Shown: one piece after another, positions 9,889 through 22,980 of the stretch
Layout of the letters: every line of letters begins with the position of its first letter
Position numbering within the stretch: the stretch's first letter is position 1
Assembly: GCA_963680875.1 (NCBI GenBank)
Contig: OY804580.1
Location: 94,455,353-94,519,352 of the forward strand
Source: Bathymodiolus brooksi
Lineage: Eukaryota > Mollusca > Bivalvia > Mytilida > Modiolidae
DNA: 64,000 bases
Direction: 5' to 3'
Notes under the pieces: model-generated
What the model was told of the DNA's origin: nothing
The model's database searches: none
What the model saw: the letters and a program-made list of their open reading frames with translations, nothing else
Translations under genes and position numbers: made by a program

Positions 9889-10254
9889 CATCCTCGGTAC
9901 TATTGAATGAAATGGAACCGTCTCCGCATCCCGGTGTTTATTAATCTGAGACCATGTAGTAGAATACACTTTTTGGGGGCGGGGGGGGGGGGGGGGGGGG
10001 GTAATGTCAGCTGTTTTTTGTTTTTGAGTTATTGGTTATAAATTGAATAATCTTGTCTTGATGAAAGATTCTAATTTGTTACCTATAACTACATGCATTC
10101 CATCGTTATATTACACAAATGTCATCCATGGTGGAATATAGGGTCAAAATCTAGAGTATTAAGCATTATGTTGCAGTTATCAATTTACAATGAATCCGAC
10201 CAATATTTCTAATTCATTAAACATATATATTCACGCTTTTACACGCCAATAAAA
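9889..10254. other. Spacer with a second G tract, no gene seen
   Basis: AT-rich unique sequence separates the foldback relic from the LINE fragment. Apart from the G run at 9975-10001 I see no repeat structure, no recognisable coding segment and no clear 5' boundary for the LINE. Confidence 0.4.
9975..10001 (+). repeat. G tract: five G, C, then 21 G
   Basis: GGGGG at 9975-9979, a single C at 9980 and 21 G at 9981-10001 follow CACTTTTT. This is the second long G run within 850 bp. G-quadruplex formation is possible, and length calls in such tracts are unreliable. Confidence 0.9.
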
Positions 10255-10260
10255 TTACAA

Positions 10261-10934
10261 AAATGCATTCAATTCTTAAATAAAACTAAATGTATGACAG
10301 TTGGAACAAAGCAAAAACTTGCATTTCAAAATAAAGAACTGTCTTTGACTATTAATTCTGAACAATTCGAACATTCAGCTTGTGAAAAATTACTTGGTAT
10401 TAAAATTGACTCAAATCTAAATTGGAAAAACCAAATTGATCAAATCTATTCTAAAATATTATAAAAAAAATCTACCTTCTTTCAAAAATTAAGAAATATT
10501 TAAATCTTGAATCGAAGGCAACTTTTTTATTCAGGTTATATTTTGCCTTTAATTGATTATTGCTGTGTTGTTTGGGGAGCTTGTTCAAATGAGGAACTAA
10601 ATTGCATTCTTAAATTGCAAAAAAGGACAGCAAGATTGATATTAGATCAAGATCCCATAGCACCATCTGAACCTCTATTTAAACAACTGGGATAGATGAG
10701 TATTGAACAAAGAATTAAATATCATAAATATCTTCTTGTTTCAAAATGTCTAAAGAATAAAGCACCTGTATATTTAGAAAATAAAATCCCGTACTTGTCT
10801 GATAGAAATCCTTACTCTCTCCGAAAGCTATAGTGCTATGGAATGAACTTCCGTGTTCGATATGGCAAGTTTCTTCTTATAATGCATTTAAAACAAAAGT
10901 TAAAAGTCTCATTTTAAATGATGATGTACCTTAA
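10261..10934 (+). pseudogene. Reverse transcriptase C-terminal fragment of a LINE, inactivated
   Basis: Reading through the damage, the order of conserved blocks is NKTKCMTVGTKQKL, CEKLLGIKIDSNLNWKNQID, YILPLIDYCCVVWG, LQKRTARLIL, SIEQRIKYHKYLL, and a C-terminal IVLWNELP ... YNAFKTKVKSLIL ending at TAA 10932-10934. These blocks are typical of the thumb and post-polymerase region of Jockey/CR1-type non-LTR reverse transcriptases; the catalytic palm with its FADD-type motif would lie upstream and is missing. Damage includes in-frame stops near 10461 and at 10501, a TAG just after QLG at about 10693 where the family has Trp (TGG to TAG), and a frame change near 10830 that also appears to have removed some 15-25 codons. 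The longest intact stretch (10507-10695) has no ATG start. It is clearly dead. Confidence 0.85.
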
Positions 10935-11100
10935 ATTACCATTAAATGTTTAATAATTATATGTTTGTGTATCCTTATTGCAATGTATTACTTCTTGTGT
11001 GTAACTTTTATATTGTGTACTTTACAATGTATGTTTAAATATGTCAGTGGGGGCCTCGGGGAAGATTAGTTATTAACTAAATGTGTAACCCTCTAACAAA

Positions 11101-11134
11101 TTATTATTATTATTATTATATTATTATTATTATC
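11101..11134 (+). repeat. (ATT)n microsatellite, LINE tail
   Basis: TTATTATTATTATTATTATA followed by TTATTATTATTATC forms a nearly perfect ATT run with one slipped unit. It sits directly at the 3' end of the LINE 3' UTR, so it is best read as the element's terminal repeat. Confidence 0.9.
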
Positions 11135-11383
11135 AATTACAATATACTCATGGAAAGATCTCACACATTTTCGCGTACATTCGTCATTTAATTTCCTGTC
11201 ATTTTGTTTGTATTTCTATTTCTCTGATGCTGATATTTTGCACCTTCTTTTTTGTTCATTATTTTATTTTCCATTTAATACATTATCAATATGTATTTTG
11301 TATCTAATAAAAGCTTAATCAATCTTAAACTGTTGACGAATCAATTTGTTTTACTGTAAAATGACAGATGACAATCGTAGATC
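11135..11383 (+). other. AT-rich spacer with a polyadenylation-like signal
   Basis: No open frame is seen. AATAAA at 11306-11311 in the context TATCTAATAAAAGCTTAATC looks like the 3' end of a transcript or of another retroelement. The preceding 150 bases are T-rich, as 3' UTRs often are, but no coding sequence is visible upstream apart from the dead LINE. The 51-bp array begins at about 11384. Confidence 0.3.
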
Positions 11384-13634
11384 CTAACACATCTGATATC
11401 AAAATATAGAAAACAAGACACGAATCTACCAAGCTACTAACATCTGATATCAGTATAGAAAAAAACAAGATACGTATCTGTCAGGCAGCTAACACATCTG
11501 ATATCAGAATAGAAAACAAGACACAAATCTACCAAGCAGCTAACACATCTGCTATCTGTTTAGATAACAATATATGTATCTGTCAAGCTGCTAACACATC
11601 TGATATCACTATATAAAACAAGATACGTATCTGTCAAGCAGCTAACACATCTGATATCAGTATAGAAAACAAAACACATATCTACCAAGCGGCTAACACA
11701 TCTGATATCAGTATAGAAAACAAAACATATCTACCAAGCGGCTAACACATCTGATATCAGTATAGAAAACAAAACATATCTACCAAGCGGCTAACACATC
11801 TGATATCAGTATAGAAAACAAAACGTATCTACCAAGCGGCTAACACATCTGATATCAGAATAGAATACAAGACAGGTATATGTCAAGCAGCTAACACATC
11901 TGATACCAGCATAGATAACAAAATACGTACCTGTCAAACAGCTAACATATCTGATGTCAGTATAGAAAACAAAACACATATCTACCAAGTGGCTAACACA
12001 TCTGATGTCAGTATAGAAAACAAAACATATCTACCAAGTGGCTAACACATCTGATATCAGTATAGAAAACAAGATACGTATCTGTCAAGCAGCTAACACA
12101 TCTGATATCAGTATAGAAAACAAAACACATATCTACCAAGTGGCTAACACATCTGATATCAGTATAGAAAACAAAACATATCTACCAAGCGGCTAACACA
12201 TCTGATATCAGTATACATAATAAGATACGTATCAGTCAAGGAGCTAACACATCTGATATCAGTATAGATAACAAAATATGTATCTGTCAAGCTGCTAACA
12301 CATCTGATATCACTATATAAAACAAGATACGTATCTGTCAAGCAGCTAACACATCTGATGTCAGTATAGAAAACAAAACACATATCTACCAAGTGGCTAA
12401 CACATCTGATATCAGTATAGAAAACAAAACATATCTACCAAGCGGCTAACACATCTGATATCAGTATAGAAAACAAGATACGTATCTGTCAAGCGGCTAA
12501 CACATCTGATATCAGTATAGAAAACAAAACATATCTATCAAGCGGCTAACACATCTGATATCACTATATAAAACAAGATACGTATCTGTCAAGCAGCTAA
12601 CACATCTGATATCAGTATAGAAAACAAAACACATATCTACCAAGCGGCTAACACATCTGATATCAGTATAGAAAACAAAACATATCTACCAAGCGGCTAA
12701 CACATCTGATATCAGTATAGAAAACAAGATACGTATCTGTCAAGCAGCTAACACATCTGATATCAGTATAAATAACAAAATACGTACATGTCAAGCAGCT
12801 ATCACATCTGATGTCAGTATATAAAACAAGACGGGTATCTGTCAAGCAGCTAACACATCTGATATCAGTATAGATAGCAAAATACGTACCTGTCAAACAG
12901 CTAACATATCTGATGTCAGTATAGAAAACAAGACACACATCTACCTAGTGGCTAACACATCTGATAACAGTATATAAAACAAGATACGTATCTGTCAAGC
13001 AGCTAACACATCTGATGTCAGTATAGATAACACAATACGTACCTGTCAAACAGCTAACACATCTGATGTCAGTATAGAAAACAAGACACACATCTACCAA
13101 GTGGCTAACATCTGATATCACTATATAAAACAAGATACGTATCTGTCAAGCAGCTAACACATCTGATATCAGTATAGAAAACAAAACGCATATCTACCAA
13201 ACGGCTAACACATCTGATATCAGTATAGAAAACAAAACATATCTACCAAGCGGCTAACACATCTGATATCAGTATAGAAAACAAAACGTATCTACCAAGT
13301 GGCTAACACATCTGATATCAGCATAGAATACAAGACAGGTATCTGTCAAGCAGCTAACACATCTGATATCAGTATAGATAATAAAATATGTACATGTCAA
13401 GCAGCTATCACATCTGATGTCAGTATATAAAACAAGACAGGTATCTGTCAAGCGGCTAGCACATCTGATATCAGTATAGAAAATAAGATACGTATCTGTC
13501 AAGCAGCTAACACATCTGATATCAGTATAGATAGCAAAATACATACCTGTCAAACAGCTAACATCTGATATCAGTATAGAAAACAAGATACGTATCTACC
13601 AAGCAGTTAGCACATCTGATATCAGTATAGAAAG
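11384..13634. repeat. 49/51-bp satellite array, about 45 monomers
   Basis: Monomers contain ACATCTGATATCAGTATAGA, then one of two middle segments: GATACGTATCTGTCAAGCAG, or AACATATCTACCAAGCGG, the latter sometimes as ACACATATCTACC. Each ends GCTAAC. Lengths are mostly 51 or 49 bp. Two short palindromes recur in most copies: CTGATATCAG, and GATACGTATC in the first type. Variants include CTGATGTCAG, AGATAACAAAATACGTACC, and CACTATATAAAACAAG. The 51-bp length is 17 codons, so the minus strand has fragmentary open frames repeating a DIRCVSCLTDTYLVFYT-like unit. The 49-bp copies break them and no frame exceeds about 105 codons. The array is non-coding in my view. Edge copies (11384-11600) are the most diverged. 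Confidence 0.95.
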
Positions 13635-13895
13635 CAATCGATGAATATTCAGCTATATCCTGTTTAGAACAAGGTACATATGAATGAGATGATGCTGATG
13701 TCCGTATTGTACCAGACCATCAAGGTTATTTAAATATCTATTGTTCTAGTTCACTGAAACAACATTCTGCGGATAGACTTTGACACATCTTTCCGATTTC
13801 GATCGAACCATTATTTGCTCTTATTCCTAAATGTTGTGTGCATAGCGGATAATCATCAAATACCTTTTATGTATAGTCTTTGGTTTTCAAATATA
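13635..13895. other. Unique spacer between two satellites
   Basis: This 261-bp complex sequence separates the 51-bp and 48-bp arrays. I see no open frame of note, no palindrome and no similarity to either monomer. It is the best unique anchor for primers or read placement between the two arrays. Confidence 0.6.
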
Positions 13896-14259
13896 TTGAC
13901 TCTGAGTGAACTTGATGAAGGTTATTGCAGAATCGCGTGGTGTTTGACTTTAAGCGAAGTTAATGAAGGTTAGCGTAGAAACATTGACTCTGAGCGAAAT
14001 TGATGAAGGTTATTGCAGAAACACGTGGTGTGTGATTCTGAGTGAACTTGATTAAGGTTCTTACAGAAACACGTGGTGTGTGACTCTGAGTGAACTTGAT
14101 GAAGGTTATTATAGAAACACGTGGTGTGTGACTCTGAGTGAACTTGATGAATGTTATTACAGAAACACGTGGTGTGTGACTCTGAGTGAACTTGATGAAT
14201 GTTATTACAGAAACATGTGGTGTGTGACTGTGAGCGAACATGATGAATGTTATTACAGA

Positions 14260-15911
14260 AACACGTGGTGTGTGACTCTGAGTGAACTTGATGAATGTTA
14301 TTACAGAAACACGTGGTGTTTGACTCTGAGTGAACTTGATGAATGTTATTACAGAAACACGTGGTGTGTGACTCTGAGTGAACTTGATGAATGTTATTAC
14401 AGAAACACGTGGTGTGTGACTCTGAGTGAACTTGATGAATGTTATTACAGAAACACGTGGTGTGTGATTCTGAGCGAACTTGATGAATGTTATTACAGAA
14501 ACACGTGGTATGTGACTCTGAGTGAAATTGATGAATGTTATTACAGAAACACGTGGTGTGTGACTCTGAGTGAACTTGATGAATGTTATTACAGAAACAC
14601 GTGGTGTATGACTCTCAGTGAACTTGGTGAATGTTATTACAGAAACACGTGGTGTGTGACTCTGAGCGAACTTGATGAATGTTATTACAGAAACACGTAC
14701 ACGTGGTGTGTGACTCTGTGTGAACTTGATGAATGCTATTACAGAAACACGTGGTGTGTGACTCTGAGTGAACTTGATGAATGTTATTATAGAAACACGT
14801 GGTGTGTGACTCTGAGTGAACTTGATGAATGTTATTACAGAAACACGTGGTGTGTGACTCTGAGTGAACTTGATGAATGTTATTACAGAAACACGTGGTG
14901 TGTGACTCTGAGCGAACTTGATGAATATTATTACAGAAACACGTGGTGTGTGACTGAGTGAACTTGATGAATGTTATTACAGAAACACGTGGTGTGTGAT
15001 TCTGAGCGAACTTGATGAATGTTATTACAGAAACACGTGGTGTGTGACTCTGAGTGAACTTGATGAAGGTTATTACAGAAACACGTGGTGTGTGACTCTG
15101 AGTGAACTTGATGAATGTTATTACAGAAACACGTGGTGTATGACTCTGAGTGAACTTGATGAATGTTATTACAGAAACACGTGGTGTGTGACTGAGCGAA
15201 CATGATGAATGTTATTACAGAAACACGTGGTGTGTGACTCTGAGTGAACTTGATGAATGTTATTACAGAAACACGTGGTGTTTGACTCTGAGTGAACTTG
15301 ATGAATGTTATTACAGAAACACGTGGTGTGTGACTCTGAGTGAACTTGATGAATGTTATTACAGAAACACGTGGTGTGTGACTCTGAGTGAACTTGATGA
15401 ATGTTATTACAGAAACACGTGGTGTGTGATTCTGAGCGAACTTGATGAATGTTATTACAGAAACACGTGGTATGTGACTCTGAGTGAAATTGATGAATGT
15501 TATTACAGAAACACGTGGTGTGTGACTCTGAGTGAACTTGATGAATGTTATTACAGAAACACGTGGTGTATGACTCTCAGTGAACTTGGTGAATGTTATT
15601 ACAGAAACACGTGGTGTGTGACTCTGAGCGAACTTGATGAATATTATTACAGAAACACGTACACGTGGTGTGTGACTCTGTGTGAACTTGATGAATGCTA
15701 TTACAGAAACACGTGGTGTGTGACTCTGAGTGAACTTGATGAATGTTATTATAGAAACACGTGGTGTGTGACTCTGAGTGAACTTGATGAATGTTATTAC
15801 AGAAACACGTGGTGTGTGACTCTGAGTGAACTTGATGAATGTTATTACAGAAACACGTGGTGTGTGACTCTGAGCGAACTTGATGAATATTATTACAGAA
15901 ACACGAGGTGT
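14260..15911. repeat. 962-bp higher-order repeat in the 48-bp array
   Basis: Variant monomers recur at an offset of 962 bp: the CTCAG variant at 14613 and 15575, the 54-bp insertion monomer (14696 and about 15658), and the 46-bp GTGACTGAGTG monomer (14950 and 15912). The offset equals twenty 48-bp units plus 6 minus 2 minus 2, matching the length variants contained. The boundaries given are approximate. Confidence 0.75.
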
Positions 15912-16483
15912 GTGACTGAGTGAACTTGATGAATGTTATTACAGAAACACGTGGTGTGTGATTCTGAGCGAACTTGATGAATGTTATTAAAGAAACACGT
16001 GGTGTGTGACTCTGAGTGAACTTGATGAAGGTTATTACAGAAACACGTGGTGTGTGACTCTGAGTGAACTTGATGAATGTTATTACAGAAACACGTGGTG
16101 TATGACTCTGAGTGAACTTGATGAATGTTATTACAGAAACACGTGGTGTGTGACTCTGAATGAACTTGATGAAGGTTATTATAGAAACACGTGGTGTGTG
16201 ACTATGAGTGAACTTGATGAATGTTATTACAGAAACACATGGTGTGTGACTCTGAGTGAACTTGATGAATGTTATTACAGAAACACGTGGTGTGTGACTC
16301 TAAGCGAACTTGATGAATGTTATTACAGAAACACGTGGTTTGTGACTCTGAGTGAACTTGATGAATGCTATTACAGAAACACGTGGTGTGTGACTCTGAG
16401 TGAACTTGATGAATGTTATTACAGAAACACGTGGTGTGTGACTGAGTGAACTTGATGAATGTTATTACAGAAACACGTGGTGT

Positions 16484-17643
16484 GTGACTCTGAGCGAACT
16501 TGATGAATGTTATTATAGAAACACGTGGTGTGTGACTCTGAGTGAACTTGATGAATGTTATTACAGAAACACGTGGTGTGTGATTCTGAGCGAACTTGAT
16601 GAATGTTATTACAGAAACACGTGGTATGTGACTCTGAGTGAAATTGATGAATGTTATTACAGAAACACGTGGTGTGTGACTCTGAGTGAACTTGATGAAT
16701 GTTATTACAGAAACACGTGGTGTATGACTCTCAGTGAACTTGGTGAATGTTATTACAGAAACACGTGGTGTGTGACTCTGAGCGAACTTGATGAATGTTA
16801 TTACAGAAACACGTATACGTGGTGTGTGACTCTGTGTGAACTTGATGAATGCTATTACAGAAACACGTGGTGTGGGACTCTAAGCGAACTTGATGAATGT
16901 TATTACAGAAACACGTGGTGTGTGACTCTGAGTGAACTTGATGAATGCTATTACAGAAACACGTGGTGTGTGACTCTGAGTGAACTTGATGAATGTTATT
17001 ACAGAAACACGTGGTGTGTGACTGAGTGAACTTGATGAATGTTATTACAGAAAAACGTGGTGTGTGACTCTGAGTGAACTTGATGAATGTTATTACAGAA
17101 ACACGTGGTGTGTGACTCTGAGTGAACTTGATGAATGTTATTACAGAAACACGTGGTGTGTGATTCTGAGCGAACTTGATGAATGTTATTACAGAAACAC
17201 GTGGTATGTGACTCTGAGTGAAATTGATGAATGTTATTACAGAAACACGTGGTGTGTGACTCTGAGTGAACTTGATGAATGTTATTACAGAAACACGTGG
17301 TGTATGACTCTCAGTGAACTTGGTGAATGTTATTACAGAAACACGTGGTGTGTGACTCTGAGCGAACTTGATGAATGTTATTACAGAAACACGTACACGT
17401 GGTGTGTGACTCTGTGTGAACTTGATGAATGCTATTACAGAAACACGTGGTGTGGGACTCTAAGCGAACTTGATGAATGTTATTACAGAAACACGTGGTG
17501 TGTGACTCTGAGTGAACTTGATGAATGCTATTACAGAAACACGTGGTGTGTGACTCTGAGTGAACTTGATGAATGTTATTACAGAAACACGTGGTGTGTG
17601 ACTGAGTGAACTTGATGAATGTTATTACAGAAAAACGTGGTGT
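16484..17643. repeat. 580-bp higher-order repeat, two full copies plus a partial third
   Basis: Copies 16484-17063 and 17064-17643 are tandem, and a third begins at 17644 and diverges before about 17965. Each holds twelve monomers including one 54-bp and one 46-bp monomer (12 x 48 + 6 - 2 = 580). Private markers repeat exactly at this offset, for example TGTGGGACTCTAAGC at about 16871 and 17451. The AAAAACGTGG marker at 17050 recurs at 17630. One visible difference is ACGTATACGTGG in the first copy against ACGTACACGTGG in the second. Confidence 0.88.
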
Positions 17644-20600
17644 GTGACTCTGAGTGAACTTGATGAATGTTATTACAGAAACACGTGGTGTGTGACTCTG
17701 AGTGAACTTGATGAATGTTATTACAGAAACACGTGGTGTGTGATTCTGAGTGAACTTGATGAATGTTATTACAGAAACACGTGGTATGTGACTCTGAGTG
17801 AAATTGATGAATGTTATTACAGAAACACGTGGTGTGTGACTCTGAGTGAACTTGATGAATGTTATTACAGAAACACGTGGTGTATGACTCTCAGTGAACT
17901 TGGTGAATGTTATTACAGAAACACGTGGTGTGTGACTCTGAGCGAACTTGATGAATGTTATTACAGAAAAAACGTACACCTGGTGTGTGACTCTGTGTGA
18001 ACTTGATGAATGTTATTACAGAAACACGTGGTGTGTGACTCTGAGTGAACTTGATGAATGCTATTACAGAAACACGTGGTGTGTGACTCTGAGTGAACTT
18101 GATGAATGTTATTATAGAAACACGTGGTGTGTGACTCTGAGTGAACTTGATGAATGTTATTACAGAAACACGTGGTGTGTGACTCTGAGTGAACTTGATG
18201 AATGTTATTACAGAAACACGTGGTGTGTGACTCTGAGCGAACTTGATGAATATTATTACAGAAACACGTGGTGTGTGACTGAGTGAACTTGATGAATGTT
18301 ATTACAGAAACACGTGGTGTGTGATTCTGAGCGAACTTGATGAATGTTATTACAGAAACACGTGGTGTGTGACTCTGAGTGAACTTGATGAAGGTTATTA
18401 CAGAAACACGTGGTGTGTGACTCTGAGTGAACTTGATGAATGTTATTACAGAAACACGTGGTGTATGACTCTGAGTGAACTTGATGAATGTTATTACAGA
18501 AACACGTGGTGTGTGACTCTGAATGAACTTGATGAAGGTTATTATAGAAACACGTGGTGTGTGACTATGAGTGAACTTGATGAATGTTATTACAGAAACA
18601 CATGGTGTGTGACTCTGAGTGAACTTGATGAATGTTATTACAGAAACACGTGGTGTGTGACTCTAAGCGAACTTGATGAATGTTATTACAGAAACACGTG
18701 GTGTGTGACTCTGAATGAACTTGATGAAGGTTATTATAGAAACACGTGGTGTGTGACTCTGAGTGAACTTGATGAATGTTATTACAGAAACACGTGGTGT
18801 GTGACTCTGAGTGAACTTGATGAATGTTATTACAGAAACACGTGGTGTGTGATTCTGAGCAAACTTGATGAATGTTATTACAGAAACACGTGGTGTGTGA
18901 CTTTGAGTGAACTTGATGAATGCTATTACAGAAACACGTGATGTGTGACTCTGAGTGAACTTGATGAATGTTATTATAGAAACACGTGGTGTGTGACTCT
19001 GAGTGAACTTGATGAAGGTTATTACAGAAACACGTGGTGTGTGACTCTGAGTGAACTTGATGAATGTTATTACAGAAACACGTAGTGTATGACTCTGAGT
19101 GAACTTGATGAATGTTATTACAGAAACACGTGGTGTGTGACTGAGCGAACATGATGAATGTTATTACAGAAACACGTGGTGTGTGACTCTGAGTGAACTT
19201 GATGAATGTTATTACAGAAACACGTGGTGTTTGACTCTGAGTGAACTTGATGAATGTTATTACAGAAACACGTGGTGTGTGACTCTGAGTGAACTTGATG
19301 AATGTTATTACAGAAACACGTGGTGTGTGACTCTGAGTGAACTTGATGAATGTTATTACAGAAACACGTGGTGTGTGATTCTGAGCGAACTTGATGAATG
19401 TTATTACAGAAACACGTGGTATGTGACTCTGAGTGAAATTGATGAATGTTATTACAGAAACACGTGGTGTGTGACTCTGAGTGAACTTGATGAATGTTAT
19501 TACAGAAACACGTGGTGTATGACTCTCAGTGAACTTGGTGAATGTTATTACAGAAACACGTGGTGTGTGACTCTGAGCGAACTTGATGAATGTTATTACA
19601 GAAACACGTACACGTGGTGTGTGACTCTGTGTGAACTTGATGAATGCTATTACAGAAACACGTGGTGTGTGACTCTGAGTGAACTTGATGAATGTTATTA
19701 TAGAAACACGTGGTGTGTGACTCTGAGTGAACTTGATGAATGTTATTACAGAAACACGTGGTGTGTGACTCTGAGTGAACTTGATGAATGTTATTACAGA
19801 AACACGTGGTGTGTGACTCTGAGCGAACTTGATGAATATTATTACAGAAACACGTGGTGTGTGACTCTGAGTGAACTAGATGAATGTTATTACAGAAACA
19901 CGTGGTGTGTGACTCTGAGTGAACTTGATGAATGTTATTACAGAAACACGTGGTGTGTGACTCTGAGTGAACTTGATGAATGTTATTACAGAAACACGTG
20001 GTGTGTGATTCTGAGTGAACTTGATGAATGTTATTACAGAAACACGTGGTATGTGACTCTGAGTGAAATTGATGAATGTTATTACAGAAACACGTGGTGT
20101 GTGACTCTGAGTGAACTTGATGAATGTTATTACAGAAACACGTGGTGTATGACTCTCAGTGAACTTGGTGAATGTTATTACAGAAACACGTGGTGTGTGA
20201 CTCTGAGCGAACTTGATGAATGTTATTACAGAAAAAACGTACACCTGGTGTGTGACTCTGTGTGAACTTGATGAATGTTATTACAGAAACACGTGGTGTG
20301 TGACTCTGAGTGAACTTGATGAATGCTATTACAGAAACACGTGGTGTGTGACTCTGAGTGAACTTGATGAATGTTATTATAGAAACACGTGGTGTGTGAC
20401 TCTGAGTGAACTTGATGAATGTTATTACAGAAACACGTGGTGTGTGACTCTGAATGAACTTGATGAAGGTTATTATAGAAACACGTGGTGTGTGACTATG
20501 AGTGAACTTGATGAATGTTATTACAGAAACACATGGTGTGTGACTCTGAGTGAACTTGATGAATGTTATTACAGAAACACGTGGTGTGTGACTCTAAGCG

Positions 20601-22980
20601 AACTTGATGAATGTTATTACAGAAACACGTGGTGTGTGACTCTGAATGAACTTGATGAAGGTTATTATAGAAACACGTGGTGTGTGACTCTGAGTGAACT
20701 TGATGAATGTTATTACAGAAACACGTGGTGTGTGACTCTGAGTGAACTTGATGAATGTTATTACAGAAACACGTGGTGTGTGATTCTGAGCAAACTTGAT
20801 GAATGTTATTACAGAAACACGTGGTGTGTGACTTTGAGTGAACTTGATGAATGCTATTACAGAAACACGTGATGTGTGACTCTGAGTGAACTTGATGAAT
20901 GTTATTATAGAAACACGTGGTGTGTGACTCTGAGTGAACTTGATGAAGGTTATTACAGAAACACGTGGTGTGTGACTCTGAGTGAACTTGATGAATGTTA
21001 TTACAGAAACACGTAGTGTATGACTCTGAGTGAACTTGATGAATGTTATTACAGAAACACGTGGTGTGTGACTGAGCGAACATGATGAATGTTATTACAG
21101 AAACACGTGGTGTGTGACTCTGAGTGAACTTGATGAATGTTATTACAGAAACACGTGGTGTTTGACTCTGAGTGAACTTGATGAATGTTATTACAGAAAC
21201 ACGTGGTGTGTGACTCTGAGTGAACTTGATGAATGTTATTACAGAAACACGTGGTGTGTGACTCTGAGTGAACTTGATGAATGTTATTACAGAAACACGT
21301 GGTGTGTGATTCTGAGCGAACTTGATGAATGTTATTACAGAAACACGTGGTATGTGACTCTGAGTGAAATTGATGAATGTTATTACAGAAACACGTGGTG
21401 TGTGACTCTGAGTGAACTTGATGAATGTTATTACAGAAACACGTGGTGTATGACTCTCAGTGAACTTGGTGAATGTTATTACAGAAACACGTGGTGTGTG
21501 ACTCTGAGCGAACTTGATGAATGTTATTACAGAAACACGTACACGTGGTGTGTGACTCTGTGTGAACTTGATGAATGCTATTACAGAAACACGTGGTGTG
21601 TGACTCTGAGTGAACTTGATGAATGTTATTATAGAAACACGTGGTGTGTGACTCTGAGTGAACTTGATGAATGTTATTACAGAAACACGTGGTGTGTGAC
21701 TCTGAGTGAACTTGATGAATGTTATTACAGAAACACGTGGTGTGTGACTCTGAGCGAACTTGATGAATATTATTACAGAAACACGTGGTGTGTGACTCTG
21801 AGTGAACTTGATGAATGTTATTACAGAAACACGTGGTGTGTGACTCTGAGTGAACTTGATGAATGTTATTACAGAAACACGTGGTGTGTGATTCTGAGTG
21901 AACTTGATGAATGTTATTACAGAAACACGTGGTATGTGACTCTGAGTGAAATTGATGAATGTTATTACAGAAACACGTGGTGTGTGACTCTGAGTGAACT
22001 TGATGAATGTTATTACAGAAACACGTGGTGTATGACTCTCAGTGAACTTGGTGAATGTTATTACAGAAACACGTGGTGTGTGACTCTGAGCGAACTTGAT
22101 GAATGTTATTACAGAAAAAACGTACACCTGGTGTGTGACTCTGTGTGAACTTGATGAATGTTATTACAGAAACACGTGGTGTGTGACTCTGAGTGAACTT
22201 GATGAATGCTATTACAGAAACACGTGGTGTGTGACTCTGAGTGAACTTGATGAATGTTATTATAGAAACACGTGGTGTGTGACTCTGAGTGAACTTGATG
22301 AATGTTATTACAGAAACACGTGGTGTGTGACTCTGAATGAACTTGATGAAGGTTATTATAGAAACACGTGGTGTGTGACTATGAGTGAACTTGATGAATG
22401 TTATTACAGAAACACATGGTGTGTGACTCTGAGTGAACTTGATGAATGTTATTACAGAAACACGTGGTGTGTGACTCTAAGCGAACTTGATGAATGTTAT
22501 TACAGAAACACGTGGTGTGTGACTCTGAATGAACTTGATGAAGGTTATTATAGAAACACGTGGTGTGTGACTCTGAGTGAACTTGATGAATGTTATTACA
22601 GAAACACGTGGTGTGTGACTCTGAGTGAACTTGATGAATGTTATTACAGAAACACGTGGTGTGTGATTCTGAGCAAACTTGATGAATGTTATTACAGAAA
22701 CACGTGGTGTGTGACTTTGAGTGAACTTGATGAATGCTATTACAGAAACACGTGATGTGTGACTCTGAGTGAACTTGATGAATGTTATTATAGAAACACG
22801 TGGTGTGTGACTCTGAGTGAACTTGATGAAGGTTATTACAGAAACACGTGGTGTGTGACTCTGAGTGAACTTGATGAATGTTATTACAGAAACACGTAGT
22901 GTATGACTCTGAGTGAACTTGATGAATGTTATTACAGAAACACGTGGTGTGTGACTCTGAGTGAACTTGATGAATGTTAT

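Larger units (their letters stand above)
10255..11134 (+). mobile_element. 5'-truncated Jockey/CR1-like LINE 3' end with (ATT)n tail
   Basis: The element comprises a broken reverse-transcriptase C-terminal frame (about 10261-10934), a 3' UTR of about 165 bp and a terminal (ATT)n run (11101-11134). The UTR holds GGGGGCCTCGGGGAAGATTA and a small stem (TTAGTTA/TAACTAA) before CCCTCTAACAAATT. Non-LTR retrotransposons of this kind commonly end in short A/T-rich microsatellites and are truncated at the 5' end during target-primed reverse transcription. The 5' boundary is indistinct and no target duplication was identified. Confidence 0.8.

Noticed and set aside
10507..10695. 62-codon frame as a stand-alone small gene
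   Set aside because: It starts at TTG with no ATG, and its sequence is an internal piece of a LINE reverse transcriptase with matching broken sequence on both sides.
11306..11311. AATAAA as the polyadenylation site of a real gene
   Set aside because: No coding sequence precedes it apart from a dead LINE that already has its own ATT tail. It may be another retroelement end or chance in AT-rich DNA.
12663..12938. Minus-strand frames with DIRCVSCLTDTYLVFYT-like repeats as small cysteine-rich proteins
   Set aside because: They come from the 51-bp (17-codon) period and are broken by every 49-bp monomer. None has a signal peptide or unique sequence.
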